DNA of 5,796 nt from UBA9547 sp044349205 (GCA_044349205.1 JBIKRJ010000155.1:1-5796); one strand, 5' to 3'. Shown: positions 1-5,402, numbered from the stretch's first letter. Numbers and translations: made by a program. The notes: generated by a model not told the origin, from the sequence alone.

Positions 1-441
1 CCTAATAATAATGCGAGAGTTAAGGTGTAATGTTTCATTCTTTTTTTTGTTTAATTATTGATTTTACGTTTTTAAAGTTGTTCGAACGTTTTTAAAGTAT
101 TTCACATAACTTCTGTATTCCCGCAACTTCTATTGCGCTTATATTTGCTTTGGGCGAAGGTGATTGTGTCTTTCATTTGTTTGCAACAAGCGTATAAAAG
201 TTTAAGAGTTTAAAAACAAATATACCTATTTCCTTTTATATATCCAAGTAGTTCAATGAACTTTTAATACCGCTCAGTGCCTTGGTGGTTTCGTGGGTAT
301 TTATTAGATGGTTTTGTTGCTACCATGCCCAGGTGTCATTGTTTTGTGATTTAGGTTGAGGGGGTGGGGCACTGAGCTGGTAAGGATGTGTTAAGTGTTT
401 TTGTGGGTAAAAGCTTTATTGAAGTCACTTCATGTTTTATC
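1..441. other. Gene-free stretch downstream of hipT
   Basis: I see no credible coding region here on either strand; stops are frequent in all frames. The stretch is very AT-rich at its left end and contains a 20-bp-phased direct repeat (66-98), a 10-bp inverted repeat (272-281 with 368-377) and a small palindrome (420-432) just beyond the hipT stop codon. No convincing intrinsic terminator for the leftward hip transcript is visible. Confidence 0.6.
66..98. repeat. Two 13-bp direct repeats at 20-bp spacing
   Basis: The sequence ACGTTTTTAAAGT occurs at 66-78 and again at 86-98, start to start 20 bp, close to two helical turns. Between and across the copies lie a TTCGAA palindrome (81-86) and an ACGTT/AACGT inverted pair. 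The same-face phasing resembles a protein-binding site pair, but no neighbouring gene in view would obviously use it, so the role is unknown. Confidence 0.5.
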
Positions 442-1449
442 TCATTGAGCTATTAAATGATTTCTCTTTGTGTTGTACATAAGTAAATACCCTCTCTTGT
501 TGGCCTCAGTTAAAAAAGAACGACTGATTAAGGTTTCCACAAAAAGTTGTTTTTCTAAAAACGGATATAATAGTTTCTCTACTCGGCTTTTTGCCACTCC
601 AATTCTCAATCCAAATTCTATGAAATCGCTTTTGCAGGGATGACCGCTTTTTTTGTATTGCTCACTTCTGTAATCGTCTGCAAACAGTCCTTTATCCAAT
701 GCAAAATCTGTATCGTCTACGTGTAGCCTTGTATTTACTAAGTCATAAGCAGGACTTAGCAGATAATCTCCACTGGTAGATTCTAGCAAAGAAAAATTCT
801 TTAAATGAGCATCTCCGTTTGAAAACAGAAAATTGAAAATAACCATAAAAAAATACTTTTCTATTTCTATCCGCCATGCCGGAACAAATTTTTGTATCAA
901 CTGTCCTGCCTCTTCATAGCTGTATCCATATTTGAAATTTGCACCTGCATTGTCTTTTGTTTTTCCTGCCAGCGTTGCAAAATCTTCTTTGCCCCATTTA
1001 TTCCCGTTTTCTTTCACATCAAATCGTTTGGTGATATAGGCAGGTGAACCATTCTTAAAAAATATCATAGCGTTTTCTGCCGTATTCAATCCATATACTT
1101 GTTTGGCTATTTGCATAGTCAGGTGTTCGTTGGCAGGAACCTGATCAACCTTTTTCAAATCTCTTGGTATTGGCTTTAGAATATATGTTCCTTGTTCTCC
1201 TTCCTTTGTTAGTCGCAGTACATTTTTCTCTAAAAGAAAGCTTAATTTTTCTTGCACACCCGATATGGATATACGCTTGCGATTTTCCATGAATTGTTCT
1301 GCAACTTCTTCGCTTAGTTGAGGCTGTTCATAAGGCAAAACATGGTTTACCTTTTTACCGCTAAACAAACTCCGCAAACAGCCTGGGCTGTAAGTAGAAA
1401 AGCCTTCAGCTAATGTTCCAGGACAATATTTTAACTCATTTAAGTTCAT
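442..1449 (-). CDS. hipT: HipT-type serine/threonine kinase toxin (HipA C-terminal domain)
   Basis: This 335-residue protein is a HipA-family kinase toxin lacking the N-subdomain of classical HipA (about 440 residues); that part is encoded separately just upstream. Seen in order: a short N-terminal segment with CPG and SPGCL (residues 9-25); a Gly-rich loop RISISGVQEK (59-68) with serines at 61 and 63; ATP-contact lysine in YILKP (K92); catalytic loop NGDAHLKNFS (211-220, D213); metal-binding Asp in SPAYDL (D236). All key kinase residues are intact, so it should be active. In E. coli HipT, as I recall, S57 and S59 of an S-I-S motif are autophosphorylated, D210 is catalytic and the target is tryptophanyl-tRNA synthetase; the target here is not known. 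Its ATG overlaps the hipS stop by 4 nt (ATGA), indicating translational coupling. It could alternatively be called HipA, but length and gene order favour HipT. Confidence 0.92.
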   Translation of the reverse strand: MNLNELKYCPGTLAEGFSTYSPGCLRSLFSGKKVNHVLPYEQPQLSEEVAEQFMENRKRISISGVQEKLSFLLEKNVLRLTKEGEQGTYILKPIPRDLKKVDQVPANEHLTMQIAKQVYGLNTAENAMIFFKNGSPAYITKRFDVKENGNKWGKEDFATLAGKTKDNAGANFKYGYSYEEAGQLIQKFVPAWRIEIEKYFFMVIFNFLFSNGDAHLKNFSLLESTSGDYLLSPAYDLVNTRLHVDDTDFALDKGLFADDYRSEQYKKSGHPCKSDFIEFGLRIGVAKSRVEKLLYPFLEKQLFVETLISRSFLTEANKRGYLLMYNTKRNHLIAQ

Positions 1450-1775
1450 CTTGCCACTATTGGTTTCACGGTTATTGCACCTATTGTATCATATTGTGCT
1501 GTTGCTGCCAGCAAACCGAAATTATCATCTTCGTCTATTCTCAATAGTGTGCTTTGCAATTTTCTATTCACTCCTTCGCTTAGCATATTGAAAAAAAAGG
1601 GAAATAAAAAACTGCTTCTATATTCCTGCTGTGTTTTAGGCAATGTCAAACTTATTGATGGTCTATTGGAATCATTAAAATAATTGTCATCGTATCTGAA
1701 AACATAATGCTTGCGATTTTCTTCTGTCAGCGTTCCCGCTAAAGTTCCATTGCGATATATTTCCATGCTTCTCAT
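1446..1775 (-). CDS. hipS: HipS-type antitoxin (HipA N-terminal subdomain protein)
   Basis: This 109-residue protein matches the N-terminal subdomain 1 of HipA as a free-standing protein. Visible landmarks are the opening beta strands around YRNGTLAGTL (7-16), SISLTLP (40-46), FLFPFFFNMLSEG (56-68) and DNFGLLAA followed by IGAITV (84-103). In HipBST systems HipS binds and neutralises the kinase HipT, whereas HipB alone does not; I infer the same role here. E. coli HipS uses a tryptophan (Trp65, as I recall) near the HipT active site; this protein has no tryptophan, and phenylalanines 60-62 lie in the equivalent region. Start choice: an ATG at 1775 has a GGAAG immediately against it, while the in-frame ATG at 1766 has that GGA about 11 nt upstream and begins with the usual family start (MEIYRNG), so 1766 (106 residues) may be the true start. 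Confidence 0.9.
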   Translation of the reverse strand: MRSMEIYRNGTLAGTLTEENRKHYVFRYDDNYFNDSNRPSISLTLPKTQQEYRSSFLFPFFFNMLSEGVNRKLQSTLLRIDEDDNFGLLAATAQYDTIGAITVKPIVAR

Positions 1776-1839
1776 CTTCCTTTTTTTTAGATTGCAAAAG
1801 CTGTGACAGCATCACATTTTTGATAGCAAATGCATAGCT
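1776..1839 (-). other. 64-nt hipB-hipS spacer with small dyads
   Basis: The gap between the hipB stop and the hipS start is long for a toxin-antitoxin operon. It contains a palindrome GCTGT-G-ACAGC (1800-1810) and the distant pair AAAGCT (1797-1802) with AGCTTT (1836-1841), which could fold the spacer RNA. It ends with an A-rich run and GGAAG that serves as the hipS ribosome site. There is no T-rich tract after the stem on the minus strand, so I do not call a terminator. An RNA-level control point or an internal promoter is possible but unproven. Confidence 0.35.
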
Positions 1840-2079
1840 TTAATTTTTCTGTATAGGTTCCATCACTTTTGGTCTTTCACTTTTTACTTTCAAGGTTAAT
1901 TCCATTCCCAAAACTTCAGCCAATTTATTCAATACATCTAACGAAGGATTGCCTTGTCCACGTTCTAATTTGTAAAGAGTGTTCGTACTGACATTTGCCA
2001 GTTCTGCCAAGTGAGGTTGAGTGATGCTCAATTCCTTACGTCTTTTTTTTATTGTTTCACCAAGAGTCTTAACTAACAT
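1840..2079 (-). CDS. hipB: HipB-type XRE-family HTH antitoxin/repressor
   Basis: This 79-residue protein is a Cro/C1-type helix-turn-helix regulator. Residues 7-62 form the five-helix domain; the HTH core is TQPHLAELANVSTNTLYKLE (20-39), followed by GQGNPSLDVLNKLAEVLGME (41-60). A basic tail (residues 62-79) follows, shorter than or similar to that of E. coli HipB (88 residues). HipB proteins bind operators in their own promoter as dimers and tether the Hip toxin complex. Here it is the first gene of the leftward hipBST operon, and a repeated dyad (TCACA..TGTGA) lies upstream and over its start codon, which is its most likely target. The ATG at 2079 is chosen because it gives the standard HTH length and sits about 20 nt downstream of a -7-like element. 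Confidence 0.93.
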   Translation of the reverse strand: MLVKTLGETIKKRRKELSITQPHLAELANVSTNTLYKLERGQGNPSLDVLNKLAEVLGMELTLKVKSERPKVMEPIQKN

Positions 2080-2093
2080 TTTAGTGTGATTTT
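2070..2093. promoter_or_regulatory. Candidate HipB operator O1 (half-site over the hipB start)
   Basis: The 12-bp half TAGTGTGATTTT at 2082-2093 is identical to the right half of O2; the other half (2070-2081), which includes the first three hipB codons, matches poorly (about 7 of 12). A repressor here would cover the predicted transcription start and the start codon. It starts exactly 61 bp from O2. Confidence 0.55.
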
Positions 2094-2098
2094 CGAGT

Positions 2099-2106
2099 CA
2101 AAGTTA
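2099..2106 (-). promoter_or_regulatory. Candidate Bacteroidota -7 element of the hipBST promoter
   Basis: Read on the minus strand, 2106-2099 is TAACTTTG, a full match to the TAnnTTTG -7 consensus of Bacteroidota primary-sigma promoters. It would start transcription inside operator O1, with a leader of roughly 15 nt before the hipB ATG. I see no good TTTG at the -33 position, so the promoter may be weak or the call wrong. Confidence 0.45.
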
Positions 2107-2130
2107 GGATTTGTTTTTTAAATAATACCT

Positions 2131-2154
2131 AAAATCACAATATAGTGTGATTTT
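2131..2154. promoter_or_regulatory. Candidate HipB operator O2 (perfect 9-bp dyad)
   Basis: AAAATCACA at 2131-2139 and TGTGATTTT at 2146-2154 are perfect inverted arms around a 6-bp centre (ATATAG). This is the best-formed copy of a motif found three times upstream of hipB. The dyad layout and position fit an autoregulatory site for the dimeric HTH protein HipB; that assignment is inference. Confidence 0.7.
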
Positions 2155-2191
2155 TATTCTGTAATGTATAATTCACAATAGGAAATTATGT

Positions 2192-2215
2192 AAAATCATA
2201 CGATAGTGTGGTTTT
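2192..2215. promoter_or_regulatory. Candidate HipB operator O3
   Basis: This site matches O2 at 20 of 24 positions, with left arm AAAATCATA (2192-2200) and right arm TGTGGTTTT (2207-2215). It starts exactly 61 bp from O2. The sequence between the operators is not related, so the spacing is not simply the result of a tandem duplication. Confidence 0.65.
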
Positions 2216-2446
2216 GTGCTTACATGTCGTCTAAGCATTCAACATAGGTTGTCTCGATAGCAAGCCCGCTAACGAGAAGTATTGCCGAATTAGGCGCATT
2301 GAGTGACAGCATCTTCATCCTGCCAAATACTTAATAAATGGGAGCGAAAGTTGAATAACCAGTTACTCGCCCGTTTTTCCTGCGCCAAGTAGCGTAGGCT
2401 TTCCACTACCAATCCTTGAATAAGTCGGGTTTAAATAGAGGCTTCC
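2216..2446. other. Gene-free spacer with one imperfect hairpin
   Basis: No gene is supported. An imperfect dyad lies at 2252-2277: TCTCG/CGAGA arms, an A-A mismatch, TAGC/GCTA arms and a 6-nt centre. The minus strand is open for 46 codons between stops at 2433 and 2290, without an ATG, which is too little to call a gene remnant. The base composition is less AT-rich than the flanking hip promoter, consistent with inserted or decayed sequence. Confidence 0.4.
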
Positions 2447-2540
2447 ATTCCAAGATGGGAATTGTTTGTTGGATAAGAACACCAAAAGGCGAAGAATTTT
2501 ACTCCAGTTTTAAACCGTCTGATTTTTAGGGGTGCTTACA
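2447..2540. repeat. Repeat segment A, copy 1 (94 bp)
   Basis: This 94-bp segment is identical, base for base, to 2709-2802. Weaker similarity continues a few bases to the left (GGCTTCC here against GGCATCA at 2702-2708, 5 of 7). It ends in GCTTACA (2534-2540). Both copies can be read on the plus strand as a short peptide starting MGIVCWIRTPKG and ending at a TAG, but with no family I recognise and no ribosome site; I treat it as DNA repeat, not gene. Confidence 0.9.
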
Positions 2541-2641
2541 GGTTTATAAAGTGGATAAATATCCCTTTTTATCTGTGGGACAAGATGCGCTACGCTAACA
2601 TCTTGACCAGCAACCGAACATGCCGAACAGCTGGGCTTACA
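2541..2641. repeat. 101-bp segment splitting repeat copy 1, with hairpin
   Basis: This segment separates A from B in copy 1 and is absent from copy 2, where A runs directly into B. Its end GCTTACA (2635-2641) repeats the GCTTACA that precedes it (2534-2540), so the segment is either an insertion with a 7-bp target duplication or was lost from copy 2 by recombination between these repeats. It holds a hairpin CAAGATG (2581-2587) / CATCTTG (2599-2605) with an inner GCG/CGC pair, and a small dyad GGATA-AA-TATCC (2553-2564). Confidence 0.7.
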
Positions 2642-2697
2642 ATGGGAGCGTTGGAAACGCAGTTCTCGCAAGTCCTCGTTACAAACGAGGACTATTT
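2635..2697. repeat. Hairpin repeat segment B, copy 1 (63 bp)
   Basis: This segment is identical to 2796-2858; similarity continues through the following G-run with a one-T difference. It contains two perfect hairpins: GCGTT-GGA-AACGC (2648-2660) and AGTCCTCGTT-ACA-AACGAGGACT (2671-2693, 10-bp stem, 3-nt loop). Short intergenic palindromes of this form resemble REP-type elements moved by RAYT/Y1 (IS200-like) transposases; no transposase is in the window, so that link is inference. Confidence 0.85.
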
Positions 2698-2708
2698 TGG
2701 GGGCATCA

Positions 2709-2802
2709 ATTCCAAGATGGGAATTGTTTGTTGGATAAGAACACCAAAAGGCGAAGAATTTTACTCCAGTTTTAAACCGTCTGATTTTTAGGGGTGCTTA
2801 CA
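2709..2802. repeat. Repeat segment A, copy 2 (94 bp)
   Basis: This is the second identical copy of 2447-2540, starting 11 bp after the end of B copy 1. Here the terminal GCTTACA (2796-2802) is shared directly with the start of B copy 2, giving the uninterrupted A-B unit of about 150 bp. Confidence 0.9.
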
Positions 2803-2858
2803 ATGGGAGCGTTGGAAACGCAGTTCTCGCAAGTCCTCGTTACAAACGAGGACTATTT
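2796..2858. repeat. Hairpin repeat segment B, copy 2 (63 bp)
   Basis: This is the second identical copy of 2635-2697, with hairpins at 2809-2821 (5-bp stem) and 2832-2854 (10-bp stem, ACA loop). The perfect conservation of stems and loops between copies indicates a recent duplication of the whole A-B unit. Confidence 0.85.
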
Positions 2859-2918
2859 GGGGGAATCGTTTAAGGAAGAGCATATACACTGCTAAAAATA
2901 CTATTTACCCATACATTT

Positions 2919-2960
2919 CAAGGCTTGTTTAGAAAAATTCTAAACAAGCCTTGTTTTTTT
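2919..2960 (+). terminator. Strong intrinsic terminator without an upstream gene
   Basis: CAAGGCTTGTTTAGAA (2919-2934) pairs perfectly with 2938-2953 around an AAA loop, a 16-bp stem, and is followed by seven Ts (2954-2960). This is a textbook plus-strand terminator. No plus-strand gene precedes it in the window, and the next gene starts 60 bp downstream. It may protect the operon from read-through out of the repeats, be left over from a deleted gene, or act as an attenuator in a long leader. Confidence 0.85.
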
Positions 2961-2986
2961 GAAATTGCAGTGCTTGATTTGCAGTC

Positions 2987-3007
2987 TATTTAAAATAAGT
3001 CTAAATA
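2987..3007. promoter_or_regulatory. Candidate Fur-like operator before the DUF4856 operon
   Basis: The 21-bp dyad centred on 2997 has arms TATTTA (2987-2992) and TAAATA (3002-3007), with 8 of 10 base pairs symmetrical. The layout resembles the AT-rich ATTTA..TAAAT form of Fur-family boxes. It lies 14 bp ahead of the ATG at 3021, where a bound repressor would block transcription or translation of an operon that encodes an imelysin-family protein. A weak TTTG (2978-2981) sits upstream, but I find no convincing -7 element. AT-rich dyads arise easily by chance, so this is tentative. Confidence 0.4.
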
Positions 3008-3020
3008 AAGATAGAATAAC

Positions 3021-4232
3021 ATGCAAATAGTCAGAACACACCACCAATTCCTTTTTTCTGTTTCCCTTTTTTTGGGGCTTTTGTTTTCATGCAAAAAGAA
3101 GACGGAATATTTGAGTGTGCCCGTCACTGTTCCCGCTTTCCGCAGCAGTTTCGACTACAATCGTTTAACTCCCAGCTTGTCTTACGACAGTTTGTTTTTG
3201 GATGCAAACGGCTTGAAAACAGTTGATTTGACCGAAGGCAATGCAAGATTAATGATGTTTGAAAATTTAGATACTTACATGAAAACTGTGGTAGGGTCGG
3301 ACAATAAAACTAAATTGGATTATCAAATACTTCTGAATTATTTCTACAATTCGGGTAGTGTTTTTAAAGATAAAAAGTTAGACCAGTCTGCCATACAAAT
3401 ACGCAATACAACTGCAGTATCTCGTGGTGATGCACCCATTATTAGAGCAGACATCGAAAAATGGTTATTAGCATTATCTGTTACGAGTGATTCTGTCAAT
3501 ACTGTAGCATCAAGCAACAAAGCTGGAAGAGTTTATGCCAAAAATGGAACTGGTTATTTGTTAGATTCTAATGGAATTGAATTAGGAGAAATTGTTCAAA
3601 AAGTACTTTTTGGGGCTTTTCAATATGACTACATAGGTAATGTGCTCATGAGCAATTCTAAACTTAATGCCGACAATCACAATTTGGTGTCTAGCAAAAA
3701 TTATACCGAACTGGAACACAATTGGGATCAAGCTTTTGCTACTTTAACAAGAGATATATACAAAGTGTATGCTCGTACAGCTTCAGATGGAAGCAGTGGA
3801 ACTGAAAAGTTTATGGGTAATTACTTGAGGAGATTTGGTAATTCGTTATACGGAAATGATTATTTAAAAATACATCCTGCATTTTTGAGAGGGCGCGCCG
3901 CCATTGTAAACAACGACCTAAACGAATTGAAGACACAAGCCAGTATCATTAAGTTCATAATGGAAAAAGTAATGGCGCGTGCAGTGATTTATTATTTGGA
4001 TAATTGGAAAAAAAACATTGCTTCAGATCCTGCAGTTGCTCTTCACGGGCTGTCTGAAGGCATAGGTTTAATTTATTCACTAAGATTTTGCAAGGTTCAC
4101 GGTGTCGATGATGCTTTTTCCGATTCCTTATTGAATGATTTGGTTTACTCAAAACCCAATGGAGTGTGGGACTTGACACCAGCTGAGGCCACCACAGCGA
4201 TAAATAAAATAAAGTCCAAGTTTTCGCTTTGA
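3021..4232 (+). CDS. DUF4856-family lipoprotein
   Basis: This 403-residue protein starts with a lipoprotein signal peptide (residues 1-23, hydrophobic FLFSVSLFLGLLFS) and a lipobox LFSC with C24 as the lipidated residue, followed by KKK. The lack of acidic residues after the cysteine gives no surface-export signal, so a periplasm-facing anchor is likely. The rest fits DUF4856, a Bacteroidota family of unknown function: NGIELGEIVQKVLFGAFQYD (184-203), ADNHNLV (217-223), NYTELEHNWDQAF (227-239), AFLRGRAAIVNNDL (287-300) and ALHGLSEGIGLIYSLRF (340-356). The mostly helical pattern and the HxxSEG motif recall imelysin-like proteins. The ATG at 3021 has an A-rich upstream and no Shine-Dalgarno, as is usual in this phylum. 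It is the first gene of the operon, 6 bp ahead of the imelysin gene's annotated ATG. An iron-related role is inferred from the neighbour only. Confidence 0.9.
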   Translation: MQIVRTHHQFLFSVSLFLGLLFSCKKKTEYLSVPVTVPAFRSSFDYNRLTPSLSYDSLFLDANGLKTVDLTEGNARLMMFENLDTYMKTVVGSDNKTKLDYQILLNYFYNSGSVFKDKKLDQSAIQIRNTTAVSRGDAPIIRADIEKWLLALSVTSDSVNTVASSNKAGRVYAKNGTGYLLDSNGIELGEIVQKVLFGAFQYDYIGNVLMSNSKLNADNHNLVSSKNYTELEHNWDQAFATLTRDIYKVYARTASDGSSGTEKFMGNYLRRFGNSLYGNDYLKIHPAFLRGRAAIVNNDLNELKTQASIIKFIMEKVMARAVIYYLDNWKKNIASDPAVALHGLSEGIGLIYSLRFCKVHGVDDAFSDSLLNDLVYSKPNGVWDLTPAEATTAINKIKSKFSL

Positions 4233-4238
4233 TAATCA

Positions 4239-5402
4239 ATGGTTTTAAATGGTACTAATCTGAAAAACATGCTTCGATTCCATCTGAAATTATCTTTTTG
4301 CCTTTTGATGATAGCCACATTGTGTATGCATTGTGTGAAAAAGAAAAATTCAGACGAACCTGCAGAAGCCGAACCCGAAACAAGGAAAGTTCTTCTGGAA
4401 AATATTGCCGATAACATCATTCTGCCTAGCTACGAAAACTTTAGGATAAAATTGGATACCATGATTGTAAAGTCCAAAGCTTTCACCTCCAATCCTGATA
4501 ATGTTTCGCTTTCAAATTTTCGTGCTGCTTGGGCAAACACCTACATCGAATGGCAGAAAGTAGAATTGTTTGACGTAGGGCCATCTAGTGATGTGGCGAT
4601 GCGACTCTACTTCAACATATATCCTACAGATGTGGCGGGTATAGAAACCAATGTAGCAAGCGGTAATTCCAATTTGGGAATAGAATTTAACAGACAAGGT
4701 TTTCCCGCCCTAGATTATTTGATAAACGGCATGGGTACTGATGCGGAAACTATCGACAAATACAAAACAGCTACAGATGCCAATAAAAGAATAGCCTACT
4801 TGAACTTGGTCACTAACAAAATGAAGGAAATGACCACAATCGTAATCTCAGCTTGGCACAATGGGTATCGCAATACCTTTTTAGGCAACACCTCGGTATC
4901 GGCTGGTTCGCCACTGTCTGGGTTAATCAATGGATATGTCCGAAACTATGAAAAATACATTCGCACAGGTAAGTTCGGTCTTCCTTCGGGAGTGATGGTG
5001 GGAGGCGGAACTGTTAATCCTGCCCTTGTAGAAGGTTATTACAAGAAAGATATTTCATTGGACTTGGCCAAGGCGGCTCACAAGGCAAGCGTCGATTTTT
5101 TCAATGGAAAAAGCGTGATAACAGGAGCAGAGGGCAGCTCTTTGAAAAGTTATTTAGATAAAATTGGCGCTAAGGACAGCAAAACTGGAGTTTCTTTGTC
5201 GGCCATTATCAACACCCAATTTGGCGAAGTGGACAAAAAACTAAACCTTCTTTCGAACAATTTTGTGGAAAATGTAAACAACAACAACCAAGCAATGATA
5301 AACGTGTTCAATACCATGCAAAGTACTATTCGTTTGCTAAAGGTGGACATGACCTCGGCCATGAGCATCTCCATCACTTACACGGATACCGACGGTGACT
5401 AA
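4239..5402 (+). CDS. Imelysin/EfeO-like (M75-related) lipoprotein
   Basis: This 387-residue protein belongs to the imelysin family of iron-regulated envelope proteins. Visible landmarks are FRAAWANTYIEWQKVELFDVGP (94-115, the family W..Y..WQ..E pattern) and QGFPALDYLI (153-162), at the position of the GxHxxE motif. In this protein the His is Pro156 and the Glu is Asp159, so classical metal binding at this site is doubtful. The family was first described as peptidases, but several members act in iron uptake; the activity here is unknown. The N-terminus looks like a lipoprotein signal, with candidate cysteines at 29 and 32 before KKKN, though neither gives a perfect lipobox. The in-frame ATG at 4269 (residue 11) would give a normal-length signal peptide and may be the true start. 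The gene follows DUF4856 closely, and its last 8 nt overlap the HTTM gene. Confidence 0.9.
   Translation: MVLNGTNLKNMLRFHLKLSFCLLMIATLCMHCVKKKNSDEPAEAEPETRKVLLENIADNIILPSYENFRIKLDTMIVKSKAFTSNPDNVSLSNFRAAWANTYIEWQKVELFDVGPSSDVAMRLYFNIYPTDVAGIETNVASGNSNLGIEFNRQGFPALDYLINGMGTDAETIDKYKTATDANKRIAYLNLVTNKMKEMTTIVISAWHNGYRNTFLGNTSVSAGSPLSGLINGYVRNYEKYIRTGKFGLPSGVMVGGGTVNPALVEGYYKKDISLDLAKAAHKASVDFFNGKSVITGAEGSSLKSYLDKIGAKDSKTGVSLSAIINTQFGEVDKKLNLLSNNFVENVNNNNQAMINVFNTMQSTIRLLKVDMTSAMSISITYTDTDGD

Noticed and set aside
272..377. 10-bp inverted repeat GCTCAGTGCC / GGCACTGAGC, considered as insertion-element ends
   Set aside because: There is no open frame between the arms, the arms do not extend, no target duplication is visible, and one such pair is expected by chance in a window of this size.
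420..432. Palindrome TGAAGTCACTTCA just past the hipT stop, considered as a terminator
   Set aside because: The arms are 6 bp with a 1-nt centre, and no T-run follows on the minus strand.
1803..2313. 11-bp sequence GTGACAGCATC repeated at 1803-1813 and 2303-2313, exactly 500 bp apart
   Set aside because: Several 11-bp repeats are expected by chance in 5.8 kb, and neither copy has supporting context.
2290..2433. 46-codon minus-strand open stretch, considered as a decayed transposase or other gene remnant
   Set aside because: It has no ATG, no family resemblance I can support and is short enough to be chance.
2585..2791. 68-codon plus-strand open frame across the repeat region
   Set aside because: It starts inside the 101-bp segment and runs through hairpin segment B and repeat A; its sequence is fully explained by repeat DNA, with no ribosome site and no recognisable protein family.
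2447..2858. Repeat patch considered as a CRISPR array
   Set aside because: There are only two copies of long (63-94 bp) repeats, with no uniform spacers and no cas genes in view.
3955..4420. Two minus-strand open frames of 94 and 91 codons
   Set aside because: They lie opposite the DUF4856 and imelysin genes, have low-complexity, Leu/Phe/Ser-rich products and match no family; they are antisense shadows.
4512..4697. Minus-strand 61-codon open frame
   Set aside because: It is antisense to the conserved core of the imelysin-like gene, with no supporting features.
5150..5377. Minus-strand 75-codon open frame
   Set aside because: It is antisense to the C-terminal part of the imelysin-like gene; the apparent hydrophobic character is a by-product of the opposite strand.
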